Counted from the stretch's first letter, positions 1 through 10,084 are shown. The stretch: DNA of 34,807 nt from Lachnospiraceae bacterium (GCA_022797375.1 JAAWKM010000022.1:1-34807), one strand, 5' to 3'. Made by a program: numbers and translations. Notes: generated by a model not told the origin, from the letters alone.

Positions 1-387
1 TTTTTTTTCATCATTAAATAATTCTTTTATTGTACCAGCCAGTTCTTTATATTCTTTCTCATAGCTGCCAGTGCCTTCCAGAAGCTGTTCTATCTGGCAG
101 TAACTTGACTGCAGGTTTGCAATCTGTATATAAAAGGAATTATCACTTACCCCTGGTATATCATCCGCATTTATTTCTGTTTCTGCTTCTGGCAGTCGCC
201 CTATCATTAATTCTGCACCAGTGTGTAAAAATTTTCCTTCTGTAACAGGCATTTTTTTATTTTTCAGTTTATTTTCCTGTACATTACTGCATGATGTTAT
301 AAACATCGGGACTATTATCAATAAAATACTTATTACTGTTGATTTTATTATTTTAAAAATACTTTTTCCATATATATATTCGTTCAT
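1..387 (-). CDS. Putative lipoprotein, 3' end truncated by the window edge
   Basis: Manual minus-strand translation from ATG at 387: MNEYIYGKSIFKIIKSTVISILLIIVPMFITSCSNVQENKL...; lipobox-like ITSC; RBS GGAGGTGTAAT upstream; frame open for 129 codons to position 1. Absent from the ORF track because it runs off the edge. Confidence 0.8.
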   Translation of the reverse strand, partial: MNEYIYGKSIFKIIKSTVISILLIIVPMFITSCSNVQENKLKNKKMPVTEGKFLHTGAELMIGRLPEAETEINADDIPGVSDNSFYIQIANLQSSYCQIEQLLEGTGSYEKEYKELAGTIKELFNDEKK

Positions 388-584
388 ATTACACCTCCAA
401 TTTTTCACACTTTGGTTTCCTGGCTTATTTAATAGTTAGCACAAATTTTAAATATCTAATGGCAGACGCATAGAAATTTTAAATAATAAAAATCCAGCTA
501 TGCTCCACCATTAGAACATAACATCTATTCTTAAATAGTCAAACTTAATTTTTTCTTTTTAAATAAACATAAATGATGTGGGTA

Positions 585-1706
585 TCACTTTTTTGATAAA
601 GTAGTTTCCCAATAATAAGAATGTGTATCCATTTTCAAAAATTCATTTCCAATATCAGCATATATCTTTGAATTTTTCCCACCATTTTTATTATTTAGAT
701 AAGAGTCCCACCATTCTATTTTTTCTGAAGATGTATAGCCATATATCGTTACGGCATGTCCTGTATAATTTGGACTTTCACATATAAGATTTGCAATAAT
801 TGGATTCCCACTGTCAATATTATCTTTTATTTCATTCAATAGCAACATTCTAAATCTCACTTTACCATAACTCACCCCATATAAGTTCAATGCATTCTGC
901 TCATCATATATAGTGCCAGTATCATTATAACCAATCCCCAGTCTGTCACATATTTCATAAGGTGTAACAGTAATTGTTTTTTTATAATTTATAATAGTTG
1001 TTGCGGCTGAAGCCCAGCACATATTATAACCATATTGTCCCATAGGATTATGTAAATCCAGTGAATTTCTGGTATTATCACTCAAATCACTATCAGATAA
1101 TAATTCATTTTTCTTACATGGAACCATATCTGAAATCTTCTGGTTTATTTTATTGTATTTTTCAGCATAAGTTAAATCAAAAAATTCTTCATAATTTTGA
1201 GCTGTTTCTTTACTATAATCTAATAAACTCATTGGTCTGGAATACAAACATATCTTAGAATTATCATTTTCTGCATATACACTATTATTATATTCATATA
1301 TAACAGGATTTGTTTCCAGATAATCTATTTCATTAAGGTATTCTGCTATATCATCTCCACACTGGTGCATTAGTCCATATTCTGTATCTAGTATAGTAAA
1401 AATTGAAATAATATTATTTTCCTTTACTACAGGGAAATAATATATTGCCTGCTGCTTCACAGATGGATTATACACTATATAAGGGTTTGCCAGCCATAAA
1501 CCTGCTTTTTCTGTTTCAGAAACTTCTCCAATTTCTACCATCAGCCCAAAAACATCACTCTTATTTTCCTCTGCATATGACATAATATAATCTGGTATAT
1601 CCATTACATCATTAACAGTCTGGGCAGATGCATGTATACAATTTATACCTCCAGAAAGCAGCATTATACAGCACAAAAATTTTATTTTGCAAATTATATT
1701 TTTCAT
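585..1706 (-). CDS. Secreted papain-like cysteine peptidase (C39/C47-type fold)
   Basis: N-terminal signal peptide; GQYGYNMCWASAATTIINY (Cys), GHAVTIYGY (His) and WWDSY (Asp) motifs in papain-like order. Confidence 0.75.
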   Translation of the reverse strand: MKNIICKIKFLCCIMLLSGGINCIHASAQTVNDVMDIPDYIMSYAEENKSDVFGLMVEIGEVSETEKAGLWLANPYIVYNPSVKQQAIYYFPVVKENNIISIFTILDTEYGLMHQCGDDIAEYLNEIDYLETNPVIYEYNNSVYAENDNSKICLYSRPMSLLDYSKETAQNYEEFFDLTYAEKYNKINQKISDMVPCKKNELLSDSDLSDNTRNSLDLHNPMGQYGYNMCWASAATTIINYKKTITVTPYEICDRLGIGYNDTGTIYDEQNALNLYGVSYGKVRFRMLLLNEIKDNIDSGNPIIANLICESPNYTGHAVTIYGYTSSEKIEWWDSYLNNKNGGKNSKIYADIGNEFLKMDTHSYYWETTLSKK

Positions 1707-2415
1707 AATAAATCCCCTTTTTGTAATAATGTTTGCACAAACATATAAAAACCAGTTATACTATATATTTTCTTTTGTAATTATAATCCTGCAACCCCTC
1801 CTTCCACTTTTTAAAAATAATTAATCTTATGTATAACTCTTTAAATTTGCTGGATATGTCTAATTTTTATAACTGGTTTTATTATATATTTTATATTATT
1901 ATATAATCTGTATATTTTAAAAGCTATAATAGTTTTTAGTGGTTTTTAACCGTATATTTTATATATTTAATTTCAATTTAATAAAGTATACATTATTAGT
2001 ACATATATTTATATTCCATTTATGGTTAATCTATATATTTTTTAAATCCAGCCTGGATTTCTTCATTCATACTCATATATTATTATCTGTATATTATTAC
2101 ATTCCCACACTATATAATTTTCTTTTATATATACCTATTACCATAATGTTTACTTATACAGCCAGATTATTTGTAAAAATTTTTAAATTTTTCTGTTGTG
2201 GTAACTGCATATCTGTTGTATTGTTTACTTTGAAAATATTTTTAGCAACTGAAAGTGCAGTTCTTATAATGTATTAGTAATTCCAGCCATTTCCAGATAT
2301 ATAGAAAATTGTAAGAATATTTTAAAAACTTTTTGATGGTATATAGGGGTATTTAGTATTATAATAATTAATGCAACAAAAACAATTTTTACAAAAAACA
2401 GAGGTGAGGAAAGTT

Positions 2416-4746
2416 ATGAAAACAATTAGTAGAAGGTTTTTTGCAATATCCATAACATCTTTTGCAATGGCATTAGTATTTACAGGATGTGGCAAAGGAG
2501 GTGGAAAAGATTCTGACAAGGGAAAAACCCCGGAATATGTATATGAATCAGAGTTTAATGACTTGGGCACTGCTGGAGTTGATTATGTAAGCAAGTCAAT
2601 AATAAATAATGGTAATATTTATATGACAGGTTCACATTACGAAGAAGACAAAAAAAACGGGACTGGAAAGTCTATAAATTATATTATGACTAGTTCTTTG
2701 GACAGACAGAAAATTGATATGGCTGAAATTAAAGGATTAAAAAAGGATGAATACCCGAGCAACTTGCTTATGGATGAAGAAGGAAATATTCTTATGGTTT
2801 CTTCTGTCTATAATTATAATGAAAAAACAAATACCAGCAATACAAAATATTTTATTCTGAATATTGATAAGAATGGCAAGTTATCCGGGCGTACTGAACT
2901 GAAACCTGGTCTTAAGAAAAATGAAGAATTTTATCTTAGCAGTTCTGTAATTTATGCCAATGAAAAATTTATATCAATTTCAGAACGAGACCGTAAAGTT
3001 TATATTTTCAATAAAGACGGCTCTTTAGATAAAACCGTTGAATCTGATAATTATATTGATAATATTTTTAAGGCAAATAATGGCAAAATCTATATTATGG
3101 GCAGTATGACGGATTCAATTGGCATGTGTGTGTGTGAACTTGATATAAAAGCTGGTAAATTTGGTGAACCTCTTGACTTGGGTGGCAATGTTATATACAA
3201 CGTCAAAAATACAAAACATGGCAAAGATGGCATTGTATACTTGTGTAATGATGAGGGGTTATATGAGTTTGATATTAATAAAAATAAGTCAGAGCTTTTA
3301 TTTAACTGGATAAATGTTGACATTAATGGTAATGATGTATCAGATTTCCAGATGGCAGAAGACGGAAACTTATCTGTTTTATGTACTTCATACAATTATG
3401 ACTCATCTGGAAATGGCAGTTCATCTTCAAATATCGAACTGGCATCTATTGCTAAAAAGAAATATTCCGAATCTGCACAAAAGAAAAGACTTACACTTGC
3501 AGCAAATTATTTAAGCCAGGAACTGAAAGATGAAGTCTTAAAATATAACAGGGACAATAAAGATTACCATATTGATGTTAAAAGTTACAGTATGTATGAA
3601 GACCCTCAAAAACAGATGAACCTTGATATAATATCAGGTGATGTGCCAGATATTATGGAAATGGGCGGATTATCTAAACCTATGTATATTAAGAAAGGTA
3701 TACTGGCTGATATATCTGGATTTATTGAGAATGATGATGAAATTAAAAAAGAAGATTTTGTAGATTCTGTAATTAGCACTATTGAAAATGATGGCAAATT
3801 ATATTATCTGCCAGCCACATTTTCTATAGTTGCACTTGCTGGCCCTAAAGAAGTTTTTAATGGCATGGAGGGCTGGACATATGAAGAAATGGAAGAAATA
3901 TATAACAATATGCCAGAAGGCGGCGTATTTATGCAAAACATGACAAGTGAATGGTTTATACAAAATATGCTGACTTCACAAATGAAAGATTTTATTAACT
4001 TTGAAACAGGAGAGGTAAACCTTAATTCTAAAGAATTTATACATATGCTTGAATTTTCAAAGAACTTCCAGACAAGTGACCAGTATATGAAAGAAATGGA
4101 AGAAAACGGATGGAAAAGTGAGGATATATCTGAACTTATTAAAAAGAAGAAACTATTGTTAAATAATATGTACCTGTATGATTTTTCAGATATCCAGGTT
4201 AATGAACAGATATTTAAAAACCGTGGCGGTTTTGTTGTTGTCAGCCAGCCTTCTAAAGATAAGAATAATAAATTATCAATGTCAACTAGTATGTGTCTGG
4301 CTATTTCAGAAAAATGTGATGATAAAGAAAATGCATGGAAATTCCTGCGCAGGCTTTATTTATATGATTACCAGAAAAAAGCATCTAACAATGGCAGTGG
4401 TTTTCCTGTAAGAAAAGATGTTTTAGAGAAAAAAATTGAATATGCTATGGCAACTAAAGAATATACAGATGATGATGGTACAAAAGTAACCCCCGAAGGT
4501 GACAGTTCATATTCAATGAATGATTTTACAGTAAATATAAAGCCATATACAAAAGCCCATATGGATTTATTCCGTTCCATGGTTGACAGAATTGGCAAGG
4601 AAGACACTTATGATACATTTTATACTGACATTTCCAAGATGCTTGAGGAAGAAACAAAAGCATTTTTTGCAGGTGACAAAACTGCAGAGGAAACAGCAGA
4701 AGTCCTGCAAAGCAGGGTAAAAATTTATGTCAGCGAAAATTCTTAA
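2416..4746 (+). CDS. Extracellular sugar-type solute-binding lipoprotein with an additional N-terminal (possibly beta-propeller-like) domain
   Basis: RBS GAGGTGAGGAAAGTT before ATG 2416 (ORF track starts upstream at 2371); lipobox FTGCGK; C-terminal half resembles family-1 SBPs (DIISGDVPDIMEMGG, AWKFLRRLY). Confidence 0.85.
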   Translation: MKTISRRFFAISITSFAMALVFTGCGKGGGKDSDKGKTPEYVYESEFNDLGTAGVDYVSKSIINNGNIYMTGSHYEEDKKNGTGKSINYIMTSSLDRQKIDMAEIKGLKKDEYPSNLLMDEEGNILMVSSVYNYNEKTNTSNTKYFILNIDKNGKLSGRTELKPGLKKNEEFYLSSSVIYANEKFISISERDRKVYIFNKDGSLDKTVESDNYIDNIFKANNGKIYIMGSMTDSIGMCVCELDIKAGKFGEPLDLGGNVIYNVKNTKHGKDGIVYLCNDEGLYEFDINKNKSELLFNWINVDINGNDVSDFQMAEDGNLSVLCTSYNYDSSGNGSSSSNIELASIAKKKYSESAQKKRLTLAANYLSQELKDEVLKYNRDNKDYHIDVKSYSMYEDPQKQMNLDIISGDVPDIMEMGGLSKPMYIKKGILADISGFIENDDEIKKEDFVDSVISTIENDGKLYYLPATFSIVALAGPKEVFNGMEGWTYEEMEEIYNNMPEGGVFMQNMTSEWFIQNMLTSQMKDFINFETGEVNLNSKEFIHMLEFSKNFQTSDQYMKEMEENGWKSEDISELIKKKKLLLNNMYLYDFSDIQVNEQIFKNRGGFVVVSQPSKDKNNKLSMSTSMCLAISEKCDDKENAWKFLRRLYLYDYQKKASNNGSGFPVRKDVLEKKIEYAMATKEYTDDDGTKVTPEGDSSYSMNDFTVNIKPYTKAHMDLFRSMVDRIGKEDTYDTFYTDISKMLEEETKAFFAGDKTAEETAEVLQSRVKIYVSENS

Positions 4747-4773
4747 TAATATCTGCAGGCAGATATTATTAAG
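4742..4773 (+). repeat. Perfect 32-bp palindrome/hairpin spanning the SBP stop codon
   Basis: CTTAATAATATCTGC-AG-GCAGATATTATTAAG: 15-bp perfect arms, 2-nt loop. Confidence 0.9.
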
Positions 4774-5706
4774 TTGCTGATAACAGATGGAGGTGGCAGC
4801 AGTACGGATAGGAAAAGGAAAAATAAAAATAAATCCAGAAATAAAAACCATTTAAAAGAACATCTTGTGTCAGGAATATTCCTTGCGCCCAGTTTTTTAG
4901 GTGTCCTGGTATTTATGGTTATTCCATTTATTGTGATTATTTATTATTCACTGGTTGACGGGCCTGTTGATGGCAATTTTGCAGGCCTGGATAATTTTAA
5001 GACGCTTTTTTCAAATGCTGCATTTCTACAAGCAGCAAGAAATAGTCTTCTTTTTTCAGTAATTGCAGTGCCGCTCGCAGTAGTGCTTTCTTTACTGCTT
5101 GCAGTACTGCTTGATGCCAATATCCCATGGCAAAGCCAGTTCAGGACATCTTTTCTTTGTCCTATGATGGTTCCTGTAGCATCTGTTGTCCTTATATGGC
5201 AGGTTATTTTTAATGCACACGGGGCTATGAACAGCCTGCTTGAAGTTTTTGGCTTTAAAGGTATTGACTGGCTTAAATCTGATTATAGCATGCTTGTTGT
5301 TATTAGTATGTTCCTATGGAAGAATTTAGGCTATAACATGATTTTATTTATGGCGGCACTTGGAAGTGTCCCAAAAGACATTATAGAAGTTGCACAGCTT
5401 GAGGCAGCAGGAAAATTTACAATCTTTTTCAAGATTAAGCTCAGGTACATAAATTCAACTGTTTTATTTGTAATAATTTTATCACTTATGAACTCATTTA
5501 AAGTATTCAGGGAAGTTTATCTTTTATCAGGTGCTTATCCTTATGAATCACTTTATATGCTGCAGCATTTTATGAATAACACGTTTGAATCCCTGGATTA
5601 CCAGAAACTTTCAGCTGCTGCTATTGTAATGTGTGCATTTATGGTTATTATAATTGGTATTTTATTTTTTATTGAGAGCAAGGCAGGTGAAGATTTTGAA
5701 AGTTAA
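4774..5706 (+). CDS. Sugar ABC transporter permease (MalF-like)
   Basis: About 6 TM segments; MetI-type EAA-like loop VPKDIIEVAQLEAAGKFTIFFKIKL; adjacent to SBP. Start uncertain (TTG 4774, or further downstream). Confidence 0.85.
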   Translation: MLITDGGGSSTDRKRKNKNKSRNKNHLKEHLVSGIFLAPSFLGVLVFMVIPFIVIIYYSLVDGPVDGNFAGLDNFKTLFSNAAFLQAARNSLLFSVIAVPLAVVLSLLLAVLLDANIPWQSQFRTSFLCPMMVPVASVVLIWQVIFNAHGAMNSLLEVFGFKGIDWLKSDYSMLVVISMFLWKNLGYNMILFMAALGSVPKDIIEVAQLEAAGKFTIFFKIKLRYINSTVLFVIILSLMNSFKVFREVYLLSGAYPYESLYMLQHFMNNTFESLDYQKLSAAAIVMCAFMVIIIGILFFIESKAGEDFES

Positions 5707-6586
5707 ACACAAAAAAAAGCGGCATAAAAAATCTGTTGTATTATTTATAATTGCATTGGCAATGGCAGTATTTTTCATGCTCCCTACTGTTCTTACAATA
5801 GCCAATTCATTTATGAGCCCGCAGGAAATTAAAGCAAATTATGGAATGGTTTTTAATGACCAGGAAAGTGCAGGATATATATCAGAGAAAGTAAACCTTA
5901 AATTTATTCCTGATATGGTAACATTTAAACAGTTTGCAACTGTTCTTTTTAACAGCCCTGATTACCTGTTTAAATTCTGGAATACAATAATATATACTGT
6001 TCCAATTCTTATAGTACAGGTTATTATTGCAATACTTGCAGCGTATAGTTTTACGAGATTTAAAGGAAGGTTAAAGGAGATTTTGTTTTTTGTATATATT
6101 ATACTTATGCTCCTCCCCTACCAGGTAACCCTTGTACCTAATTATCTTGTAACGGACTGGCTTGGACTGCTTGATACAAAATGGGCAATCTGGCTGCCAG
6201 GAATGACTTCACCTTTTAGTGTATTTCTGTTTACAAAATTTATGCGCCGCATACCAGATTCACTTATAGAAGCAGCAAAAATTGATGGTGCAGGGGAATG
6301 GCAGATTTTTTCAAAAATATGTGTACCCCTCTGCAAAGGGGCAATGGTTTCCGTATCAATACTTATATTTATTGATTACTGGAATATGGTTGAACAGCCA
6401 CTTATATTACTTAAAAATGAAGACCTGCACCCGCTTTCAGTTTTTCTCTCCAAGATTAATTCAAGTGAGATAAGTCTTGCATTTGCAGTTGCAACAATAT
6501 ATATGGTTCCAGGAATTTTAATATTTTTATATGGAGAGGAATATCTGATAGAGGGTATTTCATATTCTGGCGGATTAAAGGGTTAA
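5696..6586 (+). CDS. Carbohydrate ABC transporter permease (MalG-like)
   Basis: EAA motif IPDSLIEAAKIDGAGEWQIFSKICVPL; TTG start at 5696 preceded by AGGCAGGTGAAG and overlapping the upstream stop; ORF track start 5654 is probably too early. Confidence 0.85.
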   Translation: MKVKHKKKRHKKSVVLFIIALAMAVFFMLPTVLTIANSFMSPQEIKANYGMVFNDQESAGYISEKVNLKFIPDMVTFKQFATVLFNSPDYLFKFWNTIIYTVPILIVQVIIAILAAYSFTRFKGRLKEILFFVYIILMLLPYQVTLVPNYLVTDWLGLLDTKWAIWLPGMTSPFSVFLFTKFMRRIPDSLIEAAKIDGAGEWQIFSKICVPLCKGAMVSVSILIFIDYWNMVEQPLILLKNEDLHPLSVFLSKINSSEISLAFAVATIYMVPGILIFLYGEEYLIEGISYSGGLKG

Positions 6587-6612
6587 GTTTAGGGAAGGAG
6601 ATAATATTTCTT

Positions 6613-8931
6613 ATGACAGAACAGGATTTAACAAAGAAATACCAAAAGCGTAAAGATATAATTAAAAATATTGCTATTATCTTTTTAGTAATCATGCTTT
6701 TACTTACATTTTTTTCCAATACTATTATGAATTATTCGCTTGCAGAAGTGGAAACTGCTTATGCAGAATCGGGCACTCTTACTACAAAAATACGTGGTGA
6801 AGGTTATGTTGAGGCAAGAGAACCTGTAAAAGTAAGCAGCAAAAATGAAAGGGAAATTTTAAAAGTATTGGTGAAAGATGGTGATAAAGTTAAAAAGGGC
6901 CAGGCGCTGTTTGTACTTGCAGGCGAAAGCAGTGCAGATGCGCTTAGACAGGCAAAGTCAGAACTTATGACACTTAACCATGACTATGCAAAATCACTTC
7001 TTGAAATGGCTGTTCCTGGTTATGCCACAAATTCACTTGAAATAAAGTATGCAAAAAAAGACCTGCAAAATGCACTTAAAAATGTAGATGATGCTAAAAA
7101 AGAGAACAGCAGGAAGAAAACAAAGTATGCAGAACTTAAGAAAAAGGCTGGAGACGCTAAAAAGAAAATGCTAAATAAGGCAGATGAAGTATCAGCAAAT
7201 GCATATAAAATTTCACAGGCTGACCTTGAGCTTGAAAGCCTTGAAGGTGAAAAAGCAGAACTTAGTGGTGAGAACAGCGCAGATATGCAAGAACTGGATG
7301 CAGCAGTAACAGCAGCACAAAGAGAGACAGAAGACGCTGAAGATAAGGTAAAACAGTATGAAGACAGCCGCACTTCCAAAACGATTGAAGAAGAACTTAA
7401 AACAAAAAGAAAAGAACTGGAAGATATTCAAAAAAGCCTTGAAACTTTAAAGACTGAATTAAAAGAAGCAGAAACACCAGGTTCCCAAGATGAAAAGATT
7501 ACAACCTTAAACCGCAGCATACGTGACTGTAAGTCAGAGATATCTACGCTTAACAGCAAAGCCAGCCAGGCAGATGCTGAAATTGCAGAACTTAATTATT
7601 TATACTATAGTGCTGATGCTGAAATGAAAGACCATTACTGGCAGCAGCTAAGCAATGCTAAACAGGAGTATATTGAATTAACTAAACAGATAGATGATAA
7701 GAAACAGGAACTTGATGACCTGGAGAAAGATTTGGAAACTGCACAAAAAAATGCAGAAACATCAAGTGACAAGAAGATTAAACAGCTAAAAAAGGATATT
7801 ACAGAAAAGGAAAAGGATATCACAGAACTGCAGAAAGAAATATCTTCACTCGAAAAAGAAAAATCATTAAGTGATAACAGGGAGAGCCAGCTTGCATCAG
7901 CAAAAACAGAACTGTATGCTGCACAGAAAAAATTAAAAGATGCGCAGCGTAAGCTTGAGGATGCAAAGAACGCTGTTAAAAATGAAAACAGTACAAAGAT
8001 AAAGTCTGTAGAAGACAAAATCAAAGCATTAAAAAGCAAAAAACTTAAACTTAATAACCAGAAAACAAAACTTGAGAATTCATATGCCCAGCTCCAGTCA
8101 GCTTATGAAACTGCTAAAGCAGAGGCAGATTCTTACCAGAAAGCAGATGAAGACCTTATTGATACATTAAACCAGGCTGTACAGGAAAAGCGCAAGGCTC
8201 TTGAAACTCTTTATATTAACCTTGCAAAAGAAAAAAGTGATGATAGCCTTAAAAGGCAGGTAGCAACCCTTGATAATGAACAGAAGGCAAAATCAATCCA
8301 GTTGAAAAAAAATGAAATTGCACGCCTTAAAAAGAAACGCAGAAATGTTATAATCAGGGCAAAGCTTGCTGGCACTATTTCTGATTTAACCGCAAAGACC
8401 GGGGAAAATACAACACCTGGAAACAGCATGCTGCATATACAGCCAAGCGGAAACGGCTACCAGATAAGTATTCCTGTAACAGCAGAGCAGAGCAAACTGG
8501 TTAAACGTGGTGATAATGCTACAGTATTAAATATGTGGGATGATGATATAAAAGTGGTCCTGTCAAATATAAAGACAGACACACAAAATCCAAGTGCTGG
8601 CAAGACCCTTGTTTTTAATGTTTCAGGTAAAAATATTGAAAATGGTACTTCATTAAGCATATCTGTTGGTGAGAGAAAAGCAAATTATGATTACATAGTG
8701 CCTACAAGTGCAATACGCGAAGACAGTGATGGCAAATTTGTATTAGTAATCCAGGAAAAACCAAGCCCTGTAGGCAACCGTTATATTGCTAAAAAAGAAG
8801 AAGTACAGGTTCTTGCACAAAACGAAACGCAGTCAGCAATATCAGCGGGATTTGACAGTTATGCAAATGTTATTACTACTGCTTCCAAGGCTGTTGACAA
8901 GGGTGACTATGTACGTCTTGCACAGCAGTAA
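6613..8931 (+). CDS. HlyD-like membrane fusion/adaptor protein with a very long coiled coil
   Basis: N-terminal TM; lipoyl-like half-motif KVLVKDGDKVKKGQALFVL; long Glu/Lys heptad region; second half-motif IIRAKLAGTISDLTAKTGENTTPGNSML; RBS GGGAAGGAG. Confidence 0.85.
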   Translation: MTEQDLTKKYQKRKDIIKNIAIIFLVIMLLLTFFSNTIMNYSLAEVETAYAESGTLTTKIRGEGYVEAREPVKVSSKNEREILKVLVKDGDKVKKGQALFVLAGESSADALRQAKSELMTLNHDYAKSLLEMAVPGYATNSLEIKYAKKDLQNALKNVDDAKKENSRKKTKYAELKKKAGDAKKKMLNKADEVSANAYKISQADLELESLEGEKAELSGENSADMQELDAAVTAAQRETEDAEDKVKQYEDSRTSKTIEEELKTKRKELEDIQKSLETLKTELKEAETPGSQDEKITTLNRSIRDCKSEISTLNSKASQADAEIAELNYLYYSADAEMKDHYWQQLSNAKQEYIELTKQIDDKKQELDDLEKDLETAQKNAETSSDKKIKQLKKDITEKEKDITELQKEISSLEKEKSLSDNRESQLASAKTELYAAQKKLKDAQRKLEDAKNAVKNENSTKIKSVEDKIKALKSKKLKLNNQKTKLENSYAQLQSAYETAKAEADSYQKADEDLIDTLNQAVQEKRKALETLYINLAKEKSDDSLKRQVATLDNEQKAKSIQLKKNEIARLKKKRRNVIIRAKLAGTISDLTAKTGENTTPGNSMLHIQPSGNGYQISIPVTAEQSKLVKRGDNATVLNMWDDDIKVVLSNIKTDTQNPSAGKTLVFNVSGKNIENGTSLSISVGERKANYDYIVPTSAIREDSDGKFVLVIQEKPSPVGNRYIAKKEEVQVLAQNETQSAISAGFDSYANVITTASKAVDKGDYVRLAQQ

Positions 8932-8948
8932 AGGCAGGTGTTGTTTAT

Positions 8949-10073
8949 ATGAAAGTTTTCCTGGGGAAAACAAAAAATAAAATAAGGTTTACAACATTTT
9001 TAATATGTGTGGTTGTGGCTTTTGTGTGTCTGTGCCTTTTGCATGAAACTAACCAGAAAGAACGGGAGTCTAATGCAGCGGCACGCTGGAAATCAGACAA
9101 TCAGGAATTTTCATATATTTCTGTATATATTTCTCCAGAAGAAAACTGGAAAGAAAATGACAGGAATATGCTAATTAGTAATTTAAAAATGTCATTCCAG
9201 CAAAACTCCATTATAAACAAAGACAGGGAGGACAATAATGAAGGGCTTATAAAAGATTGTTTCAGCTGTGAAGATGTAATGGAATTTACTAATGGTAAAA
9301 ATACAGCAACAGCAAAAGTTACAGCGACAGGTGGTGATTTTTTCTTTTTCCACCAGCCTGTCTGGCTGTCTGGCTTTGCATATTCAGACAATGACGTAAT
9401 GGAAGACCGTGCCGTAATTGACAAAGAACTTGCCTGGCAGCTTTTTGGCGGGGAAAATGTAACAGGAATGCCATTTAAAATAAATGGCAATACATATTAT
9501 GTAGCAGGTGTAGTTGACACAAGCCAGCTAAAGGAAGATAAAAAAGCATATGGTGAAACCAGCCGTGCATGGCTTCCTTATAGCGCTTTCTGCAAAGAAT
9601 ACCAGGGAAATGAACCAGCACCTGGAGAAACAACAAATATTGGTATTAACAGTATGGCAGATACAGGTACAGGTACAGATGGACAATCAGATAAACTTCC
9701 CATTACATGCTATGAGATTGTACTCCCAGACCCTGTAAAAGAATGGGCAGTAAATCTTATACAAACAAGCCTCAATGCAAAAGAACGTAAAATGGTAGTA
9801 ATAGAAAACAGTAAAAGAACAAATTTCCTTTATGTAATTGATAATTTAAAGAATTTTTTCTATAAAACATCAGGTACACAGCCAGTTGCATATCCTTATT
9901 GGGAAAATGCAGCAAAAGTGCGCGATACTAAAAGAGAAATTTATACAGGGATTATTTTAGTTGCACTTATATACCCGGTATTATTATTTATCAGGATTAT
10001 TATATGGATTTACAAAACAATAGATGGTAAAATTAAAAAACGTATAAATAAAAAACATGCATACCCTCTTTAA
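8949..10073 (+). CDS. MacB_PCD-like extracytoplasmic protein with N- and C-terminal TM segments only
   Basis: RAVIDKELAWQLFGGENVTGMPFKINGNTYYVAGVVD resembles the MacB periplasmic core; TMs near residues 11-29 and 335-356; no FtsX permease domain. Confidence 0.7.
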   Translation: MKVFLGKTKNKIRFTTFLICVVVAFVCLCLLHETNQKERESNAAARWKSDNQEFSYISVYISPEENWKENDRNMLISNLKMSFQQNSIINKDREDNNEGLIKDCFSCEDVMEFTNGKNTATAKVTATGGDFFFFHQPVWLSGFAYSDNDVMEDRAVIDKELAWQLFGGENVTGMPFKINGNTYYVAGVVDTSQLKEDKKAYGETSRAWLPYSAFCKEYQGNEPAPGETTNIGINSMADTGTGTDGQSDKLPITCYEIVLPDPVKEWAVNLIQTSLNAKERKMVVIENSKRTNFLYVIDNLKNFFYKTSGTQPVAYPYWENAAKVRDTKREIYTGIILVALIYPVLLFIRIIIWIYKTIDGKIKKRINKKHAYPL

Positions 10074-10084
10074 AACAAGCAAAA

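Noticed and set aside
30-439. Plus-strand ORFs of 71 and 72 aa
   Set aside because: Antisense to the edge-truncated lipoprotein CDS, which has an RBS, signal peptide and lipobox.
1939-2277. 112-aa hydrophobic ORF
   Set aside because: Phe/Ile/Tyr-rich translation of AT-rich intergenic DNA with no convincing RBS.
7020-8039. Several Ser/Phe-rich minus-strand ORFs
   Set aside because: Antisense shadows of the Glu/Lys-rich coiled coil.
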